This document shows positions 48,011-57,125 of a stretch of 64,000 nt of DNA, piece after piece. The translations under genes were made by a program, and so were the position numbers. The notes under the pieces are model-generated. The model searched no databases and was not told the DNA's origin. It saw only the letters and a program-made list of their open reading frames with translations. Each line of letters starts with the position of its first letter. The stretch's first letter is position 1. The stretch spans positions 2,108,001 through 2,172,000 of the forward strand of contig OZ241742.1 in NCBI GenBank assembly GCA_965200955.1, given 5' to 3'. Origin of the DNA: Bin80 sp026708685 (GTDB lineage Bacteria; Bacteroidota; Rhodothermia; Rhodothermales; Bin80).

Positions 48011-49324
48011 TTATTGAAATGAAATGCGTAAATACTCTGATGTAGTGATAGCGGTTCCGTTGGCAGAGAATCCTCCGACGATCAGTACGGACCTCAATCC
48101 AGCGGAAATTGCGGTATGGTCATAGCGGGCAACCATGCGTCGTGAAGGAGTCAGGGTAAAGAATCGTTCAGTGGGTTCATGAAAAATTCCAATGGTCAAA
48201 GGGATTTCATTCGACTCATTTGTCCCCCCGAAGATACCATACAGACCCGCAAAGAGTGCCGCAGTGGAATGAGCTGTGCGGGGAGTGATGAACTGGACCA
48301 ATGGCGAAAAGCTGAGTCCAGAAGCCCGCGGATAACGGATGTTCATATTGGCATTGACGATCATACTATTTCTAAATTGGCTCCCTAAGAGAATGTACGA
48401 ATCAGATTTGGTTTGGGTTACAGTATGTTGGGAAACGGGTTCAAAAAGCAATGGAGCCGAAGCTTCCGTGTTGAGAGCAACCAATTCTTGCGATTCAATC
48501 TGAAAGGATCGCATATCTTGGCGAACACCGAGCTGTGGATCTGATCCATATCGTACATCGCCAAAGCCACCCATCAAGTCAAGAATCAATGCCCCCGAAG
48601 ATTCACGTATGATCGCCGAGTGATGCATGCGCCGAATTGGTTGACCGTTTACGGGGATCTCTGTGAAGGCGGGCACTGTGGCAGTGGGATCAAAGAGTTC
48701 AACGGTTTCAACTAAATCACTCACACGGGTTGGCTCATCAACTCTGCTGCCTCCTGCTATCAGTACGCGCCGGTCAGGAAGTAAAATTGCAGTATGTCCA
48801 GTACGGGGCGTAATCATCGGCTGCTCCATAAGAGTAAATTGCTGAGAGTCCCGACGGAGCAGGAACGATTCACCTTGAGCAGTGCCTCCTCTTTCAAACG
48901 TTCCTCCCGATACCATCAAGCTTCCGTCGCGAAGCCTTACGACAGAATGACCACCTCTGGGTTGAGGGAGCGAGGGGGCCTCCGAGGATATGCTGTGAGG
49001 CAGATAGATTGCATAGGTGGTATCCATTCGTGAGACACCATCTTGATCGTTGGCAGTCAAGAAGAATGGGTTGATTCCTAAGCGGAGCCCCAAAGAAATT
49101 TCCCAATACCCAGGCCCCAGTGGGGAAGGATTCATGGCCACCCCATTGAGCGTGACTCCTTCTACGGGGCGGAAATGAGTTGACTGAACTCGCAAAGTAA
49201 TGATCTGAGTGGTGAGAACCTGAGATAGATCAGGTTCAATGACCTGTAGAAGTGGCTCGGAGGTCTCCACAAAGGGGCGTTCACATGCAACTAAAACCAA
49301 GGTTAGAATCCACCAGTTTCGCAT
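48011..49324 (-). CDS. Kelch-repeat beta-propeller lipoprotein
   Basis: It encodes 437 residues with a lipoprotein signal (WWILTLVLVACERP, Cys near residue 14). After an N-terminal Ig-like domain (about 30-110; TLRVQSTHFRPVEGVTLNG) come several Kelch blades: PRGGHSVVRLRDGSLMVSGG, TPRTGHTAILLPDRRVLIAGG, MHHSAIIRESSGALILDLMGG, TPRTAHSTAALFAGLYGIFGG and RYDHTAISAGLRSVLIVGG. The six- or seven-bladed propeller would face the periplasm or surface. It starts 5 bases after truA and belongs to the same operon; its link with tRNA modification genes is probably only positional. Ligand unknown. Confidence 0.8.
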   Translation of the reverse strand: MRNWWILTLVLVACERPFVETSEPLLQVIEPDLSQVLTTQIITLRVQSTHFRPVEGVTLNGVAMNPSPLGPGYWEISLGLRLGINPFFLTANDQDGVSRMDTTYAIYLPHSISSEAPSLPQPRGGHSVVRLRDGSLMVSGGTFERGGTAQGESFLLRRDSQQFTLMEQPMITPRTGHTAILLPDRRVLIAGGSRVDEPTRVSDLVETVELFDPTATVPAFTEIPVNGQPIRRMHHSAIIRESSGALILDLMGGFGDVRYGSDPQLGVRQDMRSFQIESQELVALNTEASAPLLFEPVSQHTVTQTKSDSYILLGSQFRNSMIVNANMNIRYPRASGLSFSPLVQFITPRTAHSTAALFAGLYGIFGGTNESNEIPLTIGIFHEPTERFFTLTPSRRMVARYDHTAISAGLRSVLIVGGFSANGTAITTSEYLRISFQ

Positions 49325-49329
49325 TAGAG

Positions 49330-50094
49330 TCAAGGCTGAAATAATGCAGTAGAGTATTCAACATGATGTAATATCAATGCGTGGGGTGGGGCGGATGGAC
49401 CAGCATTTCTACGATCCTGACTTGCGAGGGTGTTCTGCAGTTCTTCAAGAGACATTTTTGACTGTCCAATTTCAAGCAGAGTTCCAACAATTGAACGCAC
49501 CATTCCATGCAGAAAGCGGTTGGATTCAATGATGAACCTCCAGCAATAGGGCTGAGGTTCGTGTTCCCACTGGGCACGAGTCACCGTACAAATGCGGTTA
49601 ATGGTTGCACTGCGGGTTCGACAGAATGCTCCAAAATGGTGTGAACCTGTGAGAATCTCAGCTGCAAGGTTCATTCGCTCAAAGTCTACTCTGGGTAGAA
49701 CCAGAAGGCGTTGATGACGATGCAGGGCGAAAGGTTTGCACGAAATCAGATAGTGATACGTTCGACGAATTGCATCGTATCGGGCATGAAACTGATCGTG
49801 GGATTGAGCCGCTGACCGAACGGCAATGGTAGCTGGTAGCAGTCCATTTAAAGCTTTTGGGAGGCGTTTCCATTGATCAACGGGAATCGGTTCGCACCGA
49901 AAATGAGCCACCTGACCGGTAGCATGGACCCCGGCATCCGTTCGCCCTGAACCAACAATTTGAATCTGATCGGAGTGCAGATATGTTCTCAATGCCTCCT
50001 CCACAGTGGATTGGATCGTACATTGTGCATCTTGACGTTGCCATCCACTATATTCTGTACCATCGTATTCTAAAAGCAATATATAGGTGGGCAT
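49330..50094 (-). CDS. truA: tRNA pseudouridine(38-40) synthase
   Basis: TruA isomerises uridines 38, 39 and 40 of the tRNA anticodon stem. The 254-residue protein has the conserved LEYDGTEYSGWQRQ start, the catalytic Asp in GSGRTDAGVHATGQVAHF (about residue 54), the RTYHYLI strand, HHFGAFCRTR and the C-terminal FLHGMVRSIVGTLLEIG block. The ATG at 50094 gives the family start MPTYILLLEYDG; an open frame reaching 50226 would add 44 unrelated residues. It is the first gene of a minus-strand operon; the region to aroK (143 bases, divergent) should hold both promoters. Confidence 0.96.
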   Translation of the reverse strand: MPTYILLLEYDGTEYSGWQRQDAQCTIQSTVEEALRTYLHSDQIQIVGSGRTDAGVHATGQVAHFRCEPIPVDQWKRLPKALNGLLPATIAVRSAAQSHDQFHARYDAIRRTYHYLISCKPFALHRHQRLLVLPRVDFERMNLAAEILTGSHHFGAFCRTRSATINRICTVTRAQWEHEPQPYCWRFIIESNRFLHGMVRSIVGTLLEIGQSKMSLEELQNTLASQDRRNAGPSAPPHALILHHVEYSTALFQP

Positions 50095-50237
50095 GTACGG
50101 ACCTAGGGTGAATTGAATCTCATTGTACACATCATGGCATCTCCTGTTTGAATGGAATCGTTTTTGTGGATGGATCACCGTAACATAGATATATGTTCGT
50201 GGTCCGTAATTTATGCAGAGAATCATATTTCAATAGA

Positions 50238-50780
50238 ATGGCAAAGACTTCTAGGATCTTACTGACGGGCTTCATGGGTTGCGGCAAGAGTGCAGTTGGA
50301 CAGATATTAGCTAGCATCCTATCCAAGAAATTCATTGATTTGGATAAGACCATTGAAGATCTCCACAATCTAACTGTTGAGCAAATCTTTGCTCAAAGTG
50401 GTGAGGATGCATTTCGTCAACTGGAAACCAGTACCCTAGTCACACTTCCAGAAAATGTTGTGTGTGCGTTGGGCGGGGGAACGCTCATGAGGGAAGAAAA
50501 TCTGCAATGGGCCCTGCATCATGGCTATGTACTTTATTTGAGTGCATCCACTGCAGAACTGGTCGCACGGCTGATCAAGGATCCAACTGTTCGCCCCTTA
50601 TTGAGACAGCATGATGGCGAACCATTATCAGAGAAGGTCATGGAAGAACGGGTGGAACGATTGCTCAGCAATCGAGAACCAGTCTATTCGCTTGCACATC
50701 ATACATTGAATACCGATGGAATGACACCTGCTGAGGTTGCTCACCTTTGTGCTCGTGTCTATCGCAATCTGAAGGAGTGA
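50238..50780 (+). CDS. aroK: Shikimate kinase
   Basis: This enzyme phosphorylates shikimate with ATP in the chorismate pathway. Of 180 residues, key sites are visible: the P-loop GFMGCGKSAVG (11-21), DLDKTIED for the shikimate/Mg-binding Asp, EDAFRQLE with the shikimate-binding Arg, ALGGGTLMR (the GGG loop) and the lid Arg in TVRPLLRQ. I begin at the ATG at 50238 rather than 50193, since shikimate kinases have only a few residues before the first strand. Its last 22 bases overlap the convergent rnhB gene on the other strand. Confidence 0.95.
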   Translation: MAKTSRILLTGFMGCGKSAVGQILASILSKKFIDLDKTIEDLHNLTVEQIFAQSGEDAFRQLETSTLVTLPENVVCALGGGTLMREENLQWALHHGYVLYLSASTAELVARLIKDPTVRPLLRQHDGEPLSEKVMEERVERLLSNREPVYSLAHHTLNTDGMTPAEVAHLCARVYRNLKE

Positions 50781-51346
50781 CGATGATGGATGGTGGGGCC
50801 CATTTCAAGAAGTGCACTGTAATGACTTTTGGTTGGGTATCCAACATTTGTGTTCCATCCATACTCTGGGAATTGGTGATGGAGATCTTCCATCCATTGA
50901 TCACGCAGCACTTTTGCAACAATAGATGCTCCGGCAATGGACTGGCTTCGTTGATCTCCCTTGACCAGCGTTAGTTGTGGGCAGTTCAGGTTCGGGATGA
51001 TCTGGTTTCCATCCACCAGTACGGCATCAGGAATGCAATCAAGGGATTCGATTGCTCTTTTCATCGCCAAAAGAGATGCATGGAGGATATTGAGATCATC
51101 AATTTCACTTGGATCAGCACATCCAATCCCTACATCAACAGATGTGTTACAAATGATTTGAAGACAGTCCTCACGAGAATGCTTCAGCAATGATTTGCTG
51201 TCGCGGAGTTCACCAACAACGGTATGAGGTGGCAGGATGACTGCAGCTGCAAAGACAGGACCCGCCAGTGCACCGCGTCCTACCTCATCTACCCCGGCGA
51301 TGAGGGATCTGTTTTGTTTCCATAAGATCGCTTCAAGTTCAATCAT
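50759..51346 (-). CDS. rnhB: Ribonuclease HII
   Basis: RNase HII removes ribonucleotides and RNA primers from RNA-DNA duplexes. The 195-residue product has the first metal-binding Asp/Glu pair in AGVDEVGRGALAGPV (about residues 17-31), DSKSL, a third acidic residue in LVDGNQ, SIAGASIVAKVLRD with the fourth Asp, and GYPTKSHYSAL. The full catalytic DEDD set is present. It converges on aroK with a 22-base overlap; on the other side its start lies within the leader of rho, divergently oriented. Confidence 0.95.
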   Translation of the reverse strand: MIELEAILWKQNRSLIAGVDEVGRGALAGPVFAAAVILPPHTVVGELRDSKSLLKHSREDCLQIICNTSVDVGIGCADPSEIDDLNILHASLLAMKRAIESLDCIPDAVLVDGNQIIPNLNCPQLTLVKGDQRSQSIAGASIVAKVLRDQWMEDLHHQFPEYGWNTNVGYPTKSHYSALLEMGPTIHHRHSFRLR

Positions 51347-51482
51347 GGCTTCGCTCTTGAAACCTACCGAGGATGAGGGTGTTCAAGATGAGCCACCTCC
51401 TCATCCCTGCCGCATTTTTCACGGTTGTGGATTCCAATACTCGGTTTGTATCTGTTCAAACGTAATGTTCATCACTCTGTAA
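51345..51482 (+). CDS. Possible leader peptide in front of rho
   Basis: An ATG at 51345 opens a 45-codon frame whose TAA ends exactly at the base before the rho ATG (TAAATG). The predicted peptide has a PPPHP stretch and several Cys (CRIFHGCG, VCICSN). Its placement would allow translational coupling or an attenuation-type control of rho, but there is no homologue I recognise and it overlaps the start of rnhB on the other strand. Confidence 0.2.
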   Translation: MASLLKPTEDEGVQDEPPPHPCRIFHGCGFQYSVCICSNVMFITL

Positions 51483-52610
51483 ATGGCTTCTCGATCGAAG
51501 CGAACGAGGATCCCTTTCAAGGGGATGCTTGAAATTATTGCGGATCGCAAGTTTGGGTTTGTGCGAGAATTAAGATCAGGGATGCCTAAAAGCGACAATG
51601 ATCCGTTCTGCCCTCCTGCATTGATCCATCGATATCGGTTACGGGACGGAATGGTACTGGAGGGATTTTTGCGTCCAGGCAAGAAAGGTGATCTTCAGGT
51701 ATCACATCTTACAAAGGTGATGAATATCTCCCCTGAAGAATGGTCTCGTCTTGATGAATTTGAACATGGGCGAATCATTTACCCAGACACAAAACTTAAC
51801 TTAGTCAAGGGTGCTGATGACATCACGATGCGTGTCGTGGACTTTGCTTGTCCAATCGGTAAAGGACAACGTGCTCTTATTGTGGCACCGCCCAGAACGG
51901 GAAAGACGTTGATCCTCAAAGAAATAGCGGCATCACTTACGATGAATCACCCAGATATTCATCTTGTCGCACTGTTGGTAGATGAGCGACCCGAAGAGGT
52001 GACAGATTTTCGCCGTAGCACAAAAGCAACCGTTTTTGCCAGTTCAAGTGATGAGGAAGAGTTTAATCATGTACGTGTTTCGGTATTGGCATTTGAATAT
52101 GCGAAGCGTCTTGTTGAGTTGGGAGATGATGTTGTTTTTTTGCTTGATTCTCTTACCCGTTTGGGTCGGACATTTAATCTGTGGGGAGAAAGTTCAGGAC
52201 GAACCATGTCTGGGGGCTTGGATTCTGCCGCAATGCGGGTCCCTCGGAGGTTATTTGGTAGTGCACGAAACATTGAAGGTGGTGGATCTTTAACCCTTAT
52301 TGCTACTGCTCTCATCGAAACTGGAAGTCGTATGGATGAAGTCATTTTTGAAGAATTCAAGGGTACCGGCAATGCGGAGATTGTTCTTGACAAGGAAATG
52401 GCCTATCGGCGGGTATGGCCTGCCATTAACCTTCGCAAATCGGGAACGCGCAATGAGGATGTACTCCTTGGCGATTCGGCGGACAAGCACATGCGCATGG
52501 TTCAGGTATTGAATAGTCGTCGCCCAATGGATGCTATGCAAGCCCTGACACGCCATATGCGCACCTATCCTACCAACGAAGATCTTCTGACGGCTTTAAT
52601 TCGTGACTAA
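51483..52610 (+). CDS. rho: Transcription termination factor Rho, short form
   Basis: Rho is an RNA-dependent hexameric ATPase that ends transcription. The 375-residue protein has the OB-fold primary RNA site (LEIIADRKFGFVR, about residues 16-28), the P-loop APPRTGKT (135-142), DERPEEVTDFRRS, Walker B VVFLLDSLTRLGR, the GGLDSAAM Q-loop region and SLTLIATALIETGSRMDEVIFEEFKGTGN with the R-loop. It lacks the N-terminal helical bundle present in the about 420-residue E. coli protein and the long acidic insert of many Bacteroidota Rho proteins. The RNA-binding and motor parts look complete, so it should be functional; a second, longer Rho elsewhere in the genome cannot be ruled out. A leader frame ends directly at its ATG. 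Confidence 0.93.
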   Translation: MASRSKRTRIPFKGMLEIIADRKFGFVRELRSGMPKSDNDPFCPPALIHRYRLRDGMVLEGFLRPGKKGDLQVSHLTKVMNISPEEWSRLDEFEHGRIIYPDTKLNLVKGADDITMRVVDFACPIGKGQRALIVAPPRTGKTLILKEIAASLTMNHPDIHLVALLVDERPEEVTDFRRSTKATVFASSSDEEEFNHVRVSVLAFEYAKRLVELGDDVVFLLDSLTRLGRTFNLWGESSGRTMSGGLDSAAMRVPRRLFGSARNIEGGGSLTLIATALIETGSRMDEVIFEEFKGTGNAEIVLDKEMAYRRVWPAINLRKSGTRNEDVLLGDSADKHMRMVQVLNSRRPMDAMQALTRHMRTYPTNEDLLTALIRD

Positions 52611-53130
52611 AACATCCATCATATCTGGTTTTGATATGTTTGAACTCAAGCATTAGTACCCAAGTGATCAGGGAAAATCAGGATTTGACAGTAGCAGACT
52701 AATGATTTTTCCGGTTTGATGGTAAAAATGTATTCTTTCATTAATTGTTGCTCAACTCTGATAGAATTTCAATTTTTTGCAAATCCAACAGTAGTGTAAC
52801 ATATCGAGAACGAAGAACGTCATTTGGACCAACATCGTAACGCAATGGGATGATGTTCAATGATCAGAAGCACCAAGAGGCAGTACAATCATCATCGGAT
52901 ATGATGAAACCGTTTTCATACTTCATCATATCACCGCTAATATAGCGTTATCTCATTGGCACATAGAGCAGGTTTTAGATCAACCCTTTTCTGGCTTCAT
53001 GAAGGTGATCATTGGTGTAACTGGATGAAAAGTGGATTGATTCCAATCTTGTATTGTTGTAGCCATGGTCAGATATTTCTCTATCCAAATCATTAGCTAT
53101 TCCCCTATCATATTTTTCTGAGTGAAGATC
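52611..53130. other. Non-coding region between rho and the ExbD-like gene
   Basis: About 520 AT-rich bases without a supportable gene. Shortly after the rho stop is a weak hairpin (CATATC...GATATG, about 52621-52639, followed by TTTG) that could be a terminator. Nothing else stands out. Confidence 0.5.
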
Positions 53131-53490
53131 ATGGACGAACCACTGGTAGATATCGTTTTGATTCTTTTGGCAGCGTTGGTAGCAGTAGCTGTCATACCCA
53201 CATTTAGCATTGAACTTCCTGAAAGCCATGAGATTGATGAAACTACATTGGTCTTAAAGCCTCTTCAGATCTCCATCTCGAATCAAGGCCAGCTGTTTTA
53301 TTTGAATTCGGAAAGTCAGGAGCAGCAGGTAAGTGTTCAAGAGTTTTTTGAGTTGGTCAATGCCTTGGCTCCCACTCAAGTTGTGGAAATACATGCTGAT
53401 CAGTTGACTCCAGCCGTTTACTTGCTTGATGTGAATCGAATCGTTCAGAATGCTGATAGGAACGCAGTATTCTTAATCAAAAGAGTTTGA
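53131..53490 (+). CDS. ExbD/TolR-like energy-transducing protein
   Basis: The 119-residue protein has a short cytosolic start, a single membrane helix (VDIVLILLAALVAVAVIP) whose Asp at residue 7 corresponds to the proton-carrying Asp of ExbD/TolR, and a periplasmic domain of the family type (SISNQGQLFYLN...PTQVVEIHADQLTP). ExbD works with ExbB/TolQ to convert proton flow into work at the cell envelope. Here an ExbB-like gene lies 2.7 kb downstream, separated by a TPR lipoprotein gene and an opposite-strand frame. The ATG at 53131 is preferred over the GTG at 53122. It is followed after 4 bases by the lipoprotein gene. Confidence 0.7.
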   Translation: MDEPLVDIVLILLAALVAVAVIPTFSIELPESHEIDETTLVLKPLQISISNQGQLFYLNSESQEQQVSVQEFFELVNALAPTQVVEIHADQLTPAVYLLDVNRIVQNADRNAVFLIKRV

Positions 53491-53494
53491 TCAC

Positions 53495-55054
53495 ATGGAT
53501 ATGACTTTAAGAGTTGGATTACCTGTTTTGTTGGTAGCATTCATTTTGGGATGTGGGAGTTCGGCGCCAGTCGTCACAACGCCAGATCCCGTTCCGAGCC
53601 AACCATCATCACCATCCAGTTTTCTCACTGGATCCCTTCCTGGGGTGGATTCCTTAGTCATTCAGGATGTACTTCAGACGTTTGACAGTACATTTGTGGA
53701 TGCCAATACAGAATTGCAGGTTGAGTCTAAATTTCTGCAGGGTCAGCAACTGGTTGCAAGTGCAGAGAGTATTTTGACCGTTGTAGTAGGGCCTTCGGTG
53801 CTTGCAGATAGTGCATCCACTGTAGTAGATGTATCTGCTTTTGAAAGTGCCGTGCAAGGTGCTCGGCAAGTGCTCTCAGCGGCCGCACAAGCTCAGGCAG
53901 CTCAAGACAGCACACAGGCACAATTTCTTCTCGCGAATGCTCAAACACTTCTGGAAGAGGCGGTATCACTCAATCCCCGTCATGAGGAATCGCAATATCA
54001 ATTAGCCCAAGTATATTCAATTCGTGCAAGTTACTTCAGAGAGCAGGTTGCATGGCAGGAGGTGTTGCAGATCCTTCGTGGTCTGGTTGCTCTTCGTGCA
54101 AATGAGCATGGGTTATGGGCGGAGATTGCCATTGCATTGCAGAATCTTGACCGTTTTGATGATTCAGCGGTACTCTGGCTCAGAAGTGCACAAACCGTCT
54201 TTGACGATGCAGGGCTGTCTTTTGAAGATGCACCATTAGATAGTGGACTTGTTTTCACCTACAGTGTTCGTGCCTATCGTTCTTTTCTCAGTAGTAGAAA
54301 CCCAAATGGTGTAAATCAATCACTGGTTCAGGCATTGCAGTATACCAGATCTGCCCAGGAATATGCGTTTGCATTGCAAGAGTTAGCCTGGATTCGCTGG
54401 GATGGTTCTAACCTGATGCATCGTCTAACCTTTGATAGCCTGAGACAGGTTGCCACTGAGAATCCAGTCGTTGCCATGAATGGATTAGAACGAATGATTC
54501 CAGCATTATCCCGCCCTGCAGCACGATGGGAAACGGTCTACAATTATGCGGTCCTTTCCCACCAGAATGGCTTTGAGGATCGCTCCCTTGACAGTCTGAA
54601 TGCTCTCTGGGGTATCGTTGCAGACATGGATTCTTCCACCATGGGTGTACACCAGTTTTCACAACAACAACAAACCCTCATCCCAGCTATTTTACCCTAT
54701 CCGTCTTTTCCTGAGGATGTACGTTCTGCATATGCCACTGTACTCTATGACCGGGCTCTGTCCCATCGACAGGGTGGACGATCAGCACTAGCATTTACCT
54801 ATTTTTTACAGCTTGCTGATTTGCGAACTGAATATACTGGAAGGGCTTACATAGAAGCAATTCGATTGGCTCGTTACAATCCAGAGCAGGCCCTTCAAAT
54901 TGAGCCCCGAGCAGAGGAGCAATTTGCTACATTCACCGTAGATGATCAACTGGAGTATCTCACGGAGATTGGAAACCTGTATCGCAGATTAGGGAGAAAC
55001 AATGAGGCCCGTGTTTATCTCAATAGATTTCGTGCCATTCGGGATCAGAACTGA
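53495..55054 (+). CDS. TPR-containing lipoprotein
   Basis: This has 519 residues with a lipoprotein signal peptide (LPVLLVAFILGCGSS, Cys near residue 20) and a Ser/Pro-rich linker. From about residue 120 there are helical repeats resembling TPRs (for example LLEEAVSLNPRHEESQYQLAQVYSIRASY and YLTEIGNLYRRLGRNNEARVYLNRF). It should be anchored in a membrane facing the periplasm and mediate protein contacts. Adjacent placement to an ExbD-like gene suggests a Tol/Exb-type envelope complex. No specific family name can be given. Confidence 0.75.
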   Translation: MDMTLRVGLPVLLVAFILGCGSSAPVVTTPDPVPSQPSSPSSFLTGSLPGVDSLVIQDVLQTFDSTFVDANTELQVESKFLQGQQLVASAESILTVVVGPSVLADSASTVVDVSAFESAVQGARQVLSAAAQAQAAQDSTQAQFLLANAQTLLEEAVSLNPRHEESQYQLAQVYSIRASYFREQVAWQEVLQILRGLVALRANEHGLWAEIAIALQNLDRFDDSAVLWLRSAQTVFDDAGLSFEDAPLDSGLVFTYSVRAYRSFLSSRNPNGVNQSLVQALQYTRSAQEYAFALQELAWIRWDGSNLMHRLTFDSLRQVATENPVVAMNGLERMIPALSRPAARWETVYNYAVLSHQNGFEDRSLDSLNALWGIVADMDSSTMGVHQFSQQQQTLIPAILPYPSFPEDVRSAYATVLYDRALSHRQGGRSALAFTYFLQLADLRTEYTGRAYIEAIRLARYNPEQALQIEPRAEEQFATFTVDDQLEYLTEIGNLYRRLGRNNEARVYLNRFRAIRDQN

Positions 55055-55316
55055 TGCTTACCCAGAGTATTTTACGAATGGAGTGTTGAAGGGACTTAAT
55101 CGACACATTTGTCTGCTCTGTTTCTTTTCATAGCAACATGATGTGTTTTGTCTGAAAGGGATAACCTGCCACCATCACAGATCAGGGGAGTCATTATCAA
55201 ACTGATTGGTGAATCGTTCAGAGACTGGATTGGTGCGTCGCCGTAATGGAATTATACTGTTTCGGCTGTTTCAATTTTTCCATGCAGGGTTAGGTTGTGG
55301 CATGGAATGAGAGCCG

Positions 55317-55766
55317 TTAATCTTCTATTTCTTTGAGGCTTGTCGACAACTCTTTCACCCATCCCAACTCCCTCTCAAGCACCTGAATACGGGGGAGGAA
55401 TACATCATTTGCCTGTCCTCTGTCAACTCCAAGAACCTTGTGGTGAGGATAGTTCACTGGGAATAGATACGCTGGAGTTTCCGCCAGTGCAGTATACTGT
55501 CCATGACACACATATCCAGGAAGTGTCCACCATTCTTCCAGTTCCATACAGGAAAAAAACTCCTCAAGATTCTCATAGCGATTAACACATGCTTCTTCCT
55601 GATAACAGCATTCACACAGAATTGCAGGATACTTGCAACGCTTGCAGTCTGCCATCCTCAGCACGATATCACGTTGATCATGACAGCAGCAATGAAGATT
55701 ACAGGAGGGAATGTTCGGGTAGATTTGGTAGATGAATGGATGCTCATGTACAGATTCAACAGTCAT
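55317..55766 (-). CDS. Cysteine-rich small protein
   Basis: This 149-codon minus-strand frame may really start at ATG 55655 (MADCKRCKYPAILCECC, 112 residues), since that form begins with a compact Cys cluster (CKRC, CECC) like a small zinc- or metal-binding site. The following part (ELEEWWTLPGYVCHGQY...PVNYPHHKVLGVDRGQ) looks protein-like, and the end is a charged helix (LERELGWVKELSTSLKEIED). The longer start would add a second Cys/His-rich stretch. No family is recognised. It faces the opposite way to its Exb-like neighbours. Confidence 0.5.
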   Translation of the reverse strand: MTVESVHEHPFIYQIYPNIPSCNLHCCCHDQRDIVLRMADCKRCKYPAILCECCYQEEACVNRYENLEEFFSCMELEEWWTLPGYVCHGQYTALAETPAYLFPVNYPHHKVLGVDRGQANDVFLPRIQVLERELGWVKELSTSLKEIED

Positions 55767-56149
55767 GATCCAGAAAAAGAATATCCTTGAGAACGAAAAT
55801 GTTCACAGATTTTTAACAATTTGTAACGATCAAAATTGAACACAGTAGGATCGATCGAGTTCAAAGACTTCATATAATCTTCGCTCCTTTGATGGAAGAA
55901 GATTGTACATTCATTTGTTGTTATACATTACCGAGTAGGCGATTAACACGCTTCCAGTTTCCTAAACAGGATCCTCTGATTCTTGGGAAATGTTTGTTAG
56001 GCTAAACGTTTTTCACTGTTGCTTTTTTACGCTTTTTCTACCTTGCATGAACATTGAATGAGGGGATAAGATGAACGATGTGATCCTGCGGTAATGGCTG
56101 AATGTTACGGAAAATTTCTTGAAACTTTTCACTTAAACATTAATCAAGC
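55767..56149. other. Non-coding region upstream of the ExbB-like gene
   Basis: About 380 AT-rich bases with no gene that I can support. It must hold the promoter of the ExbB-like gene and, on the other strand, of the Cys-rich gene. Confidence 0.5.
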
Positions 56150-56836
56150 ATGTTTGCATATTTCATGATGATTCAGGCTACTTCCGGCCAAGAAGTCCCT
56201 GATGTGGTTCTCCCAACTTCATTCTTGGATATAATTGAATATGCCCAGGGTTTTGAATGGCCCCTTGGAGCATTGTTTTTCATAGGTCTTTTTATTCTCG
56301 TTTCTGCTTATGTCCGCCAGTTTCGCCAATGGAGGGGAAGCCGTGCATTAATGAAGATTGATACATCCAACTTGACCGTTGATGAGTTCTCCATAGCGAT
56401 AGAAAAAGATTCCCCTCCGAACAACCCATTCAGAGTGATCGGTGGAAAACTCCTTGAAGAATTTCATCGCGGGGGAACTGCCCAGACGATGATTGACTAT
56501 GCTTATCGTCATATTGATTTAGATCATGAAAAATACAAGGAAACCGATCGATATATCACCGCAGCTGTATATATTGCACTAAGTCTTGGACTACTAGGAA
56601 CCCTACTGGGGATTTTTGTTTTGTTTATGTCTGGTAGCCGCCATGAGGCATCTGATTTGGTTGGGCTTGGAATTGCAGTTGTATCCACCATGCTTGCACT
56701 CGTTGTTCGCTTAATTTTGTGGCCACTAAATGTCTACTTACAAGCATCTCTGCGAAGACGTTATACATCTCTGAGAAAATGGACGGTTGCATTTGCCTAT
56801 GCACTTTCTACTTCCTCAAGTAACTCGCGGCTATAG
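56150..56836 (+). CDS. ExbB/TolQ/MotA-family proton channel protein
   Basis: The 228-residue protein has the three-helix layout of the family: a first helix (PLGALFFIGLFILVSAYV, about residues 38-55), a cytoplasmic domain with a long helix, then the conserved pair of helices IALSLGLLGTLLGIFVLF (about 141-158) and VGLGIAVVSTMLALVVRLILW (about 170-190) that surround the proton path. It pairs functionally with ExbD/TolR-type proteins; the likely partner is encoded at 53131. A terminator-like hairpin follows at 57073. Confidence 0.78.
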   Translation: MFAYFMMIQATSGQEVPDVVLPTSFLDIIEYAQGFEWPLGALFFIGLFILVSAYVRQFRQWRGSRALMKIDTSNLTVDEFSIAIEKDSPPNNPFRVIGGKLLEEFHRGGTAQTMIDYAYRHIDLDHEKYKETDRYITAAVYIALSLGLLGTLLGIFVLFMSGSRHEASDLVGLGIAVVSTMLALVVRLILWPLNVYLQASLRRRYTSLRKWTVAFAYALSTSSSNSRL

Positions 56837-57072
56837 TCAATCCAATCGACATGACTGGAGGGTCCATCTCTGGCATTGGTGAGATCAACGAATTGAGATT
56901 TTTCCATGCACGCAGTAGAGTGCTGTACCATCGTGGAGTGTACTGGAGTTGAGCAAGGTGCACCATGAATGGTTCTCATCATCAGGTGATCAGTGATAGG
57001 TCCTCTTTTAGCATTGTCTGCCTGGGCAGAGTCTTCTTTATTGGGTTGAGCTGTGAATGTGTGTGGACTTGA

Positions 57073-57105
57073 ATCAATAGATCTCTCTATTGATATTTTC
57101 TTTTG
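57073..57105 (+). terminator. Rho-independent terminator after the ExbB-like gene
   Basis: ATCAATAGA (57073-57081) is perfectly complementary to TCTATTGAT (57086-57094) across a TCTC loop, followed by ATTTTCTTTTG. The 9-bp stem and T-rich tail fit an intrinsic terminator. It contains an in-frame TTG that might otherwise be taken as the aminotransferase start, which supports the downstream ATG. Confidence 0.6.
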
Positions 57106-57125
57106 TCTTGAATGATCTTCCCAAG

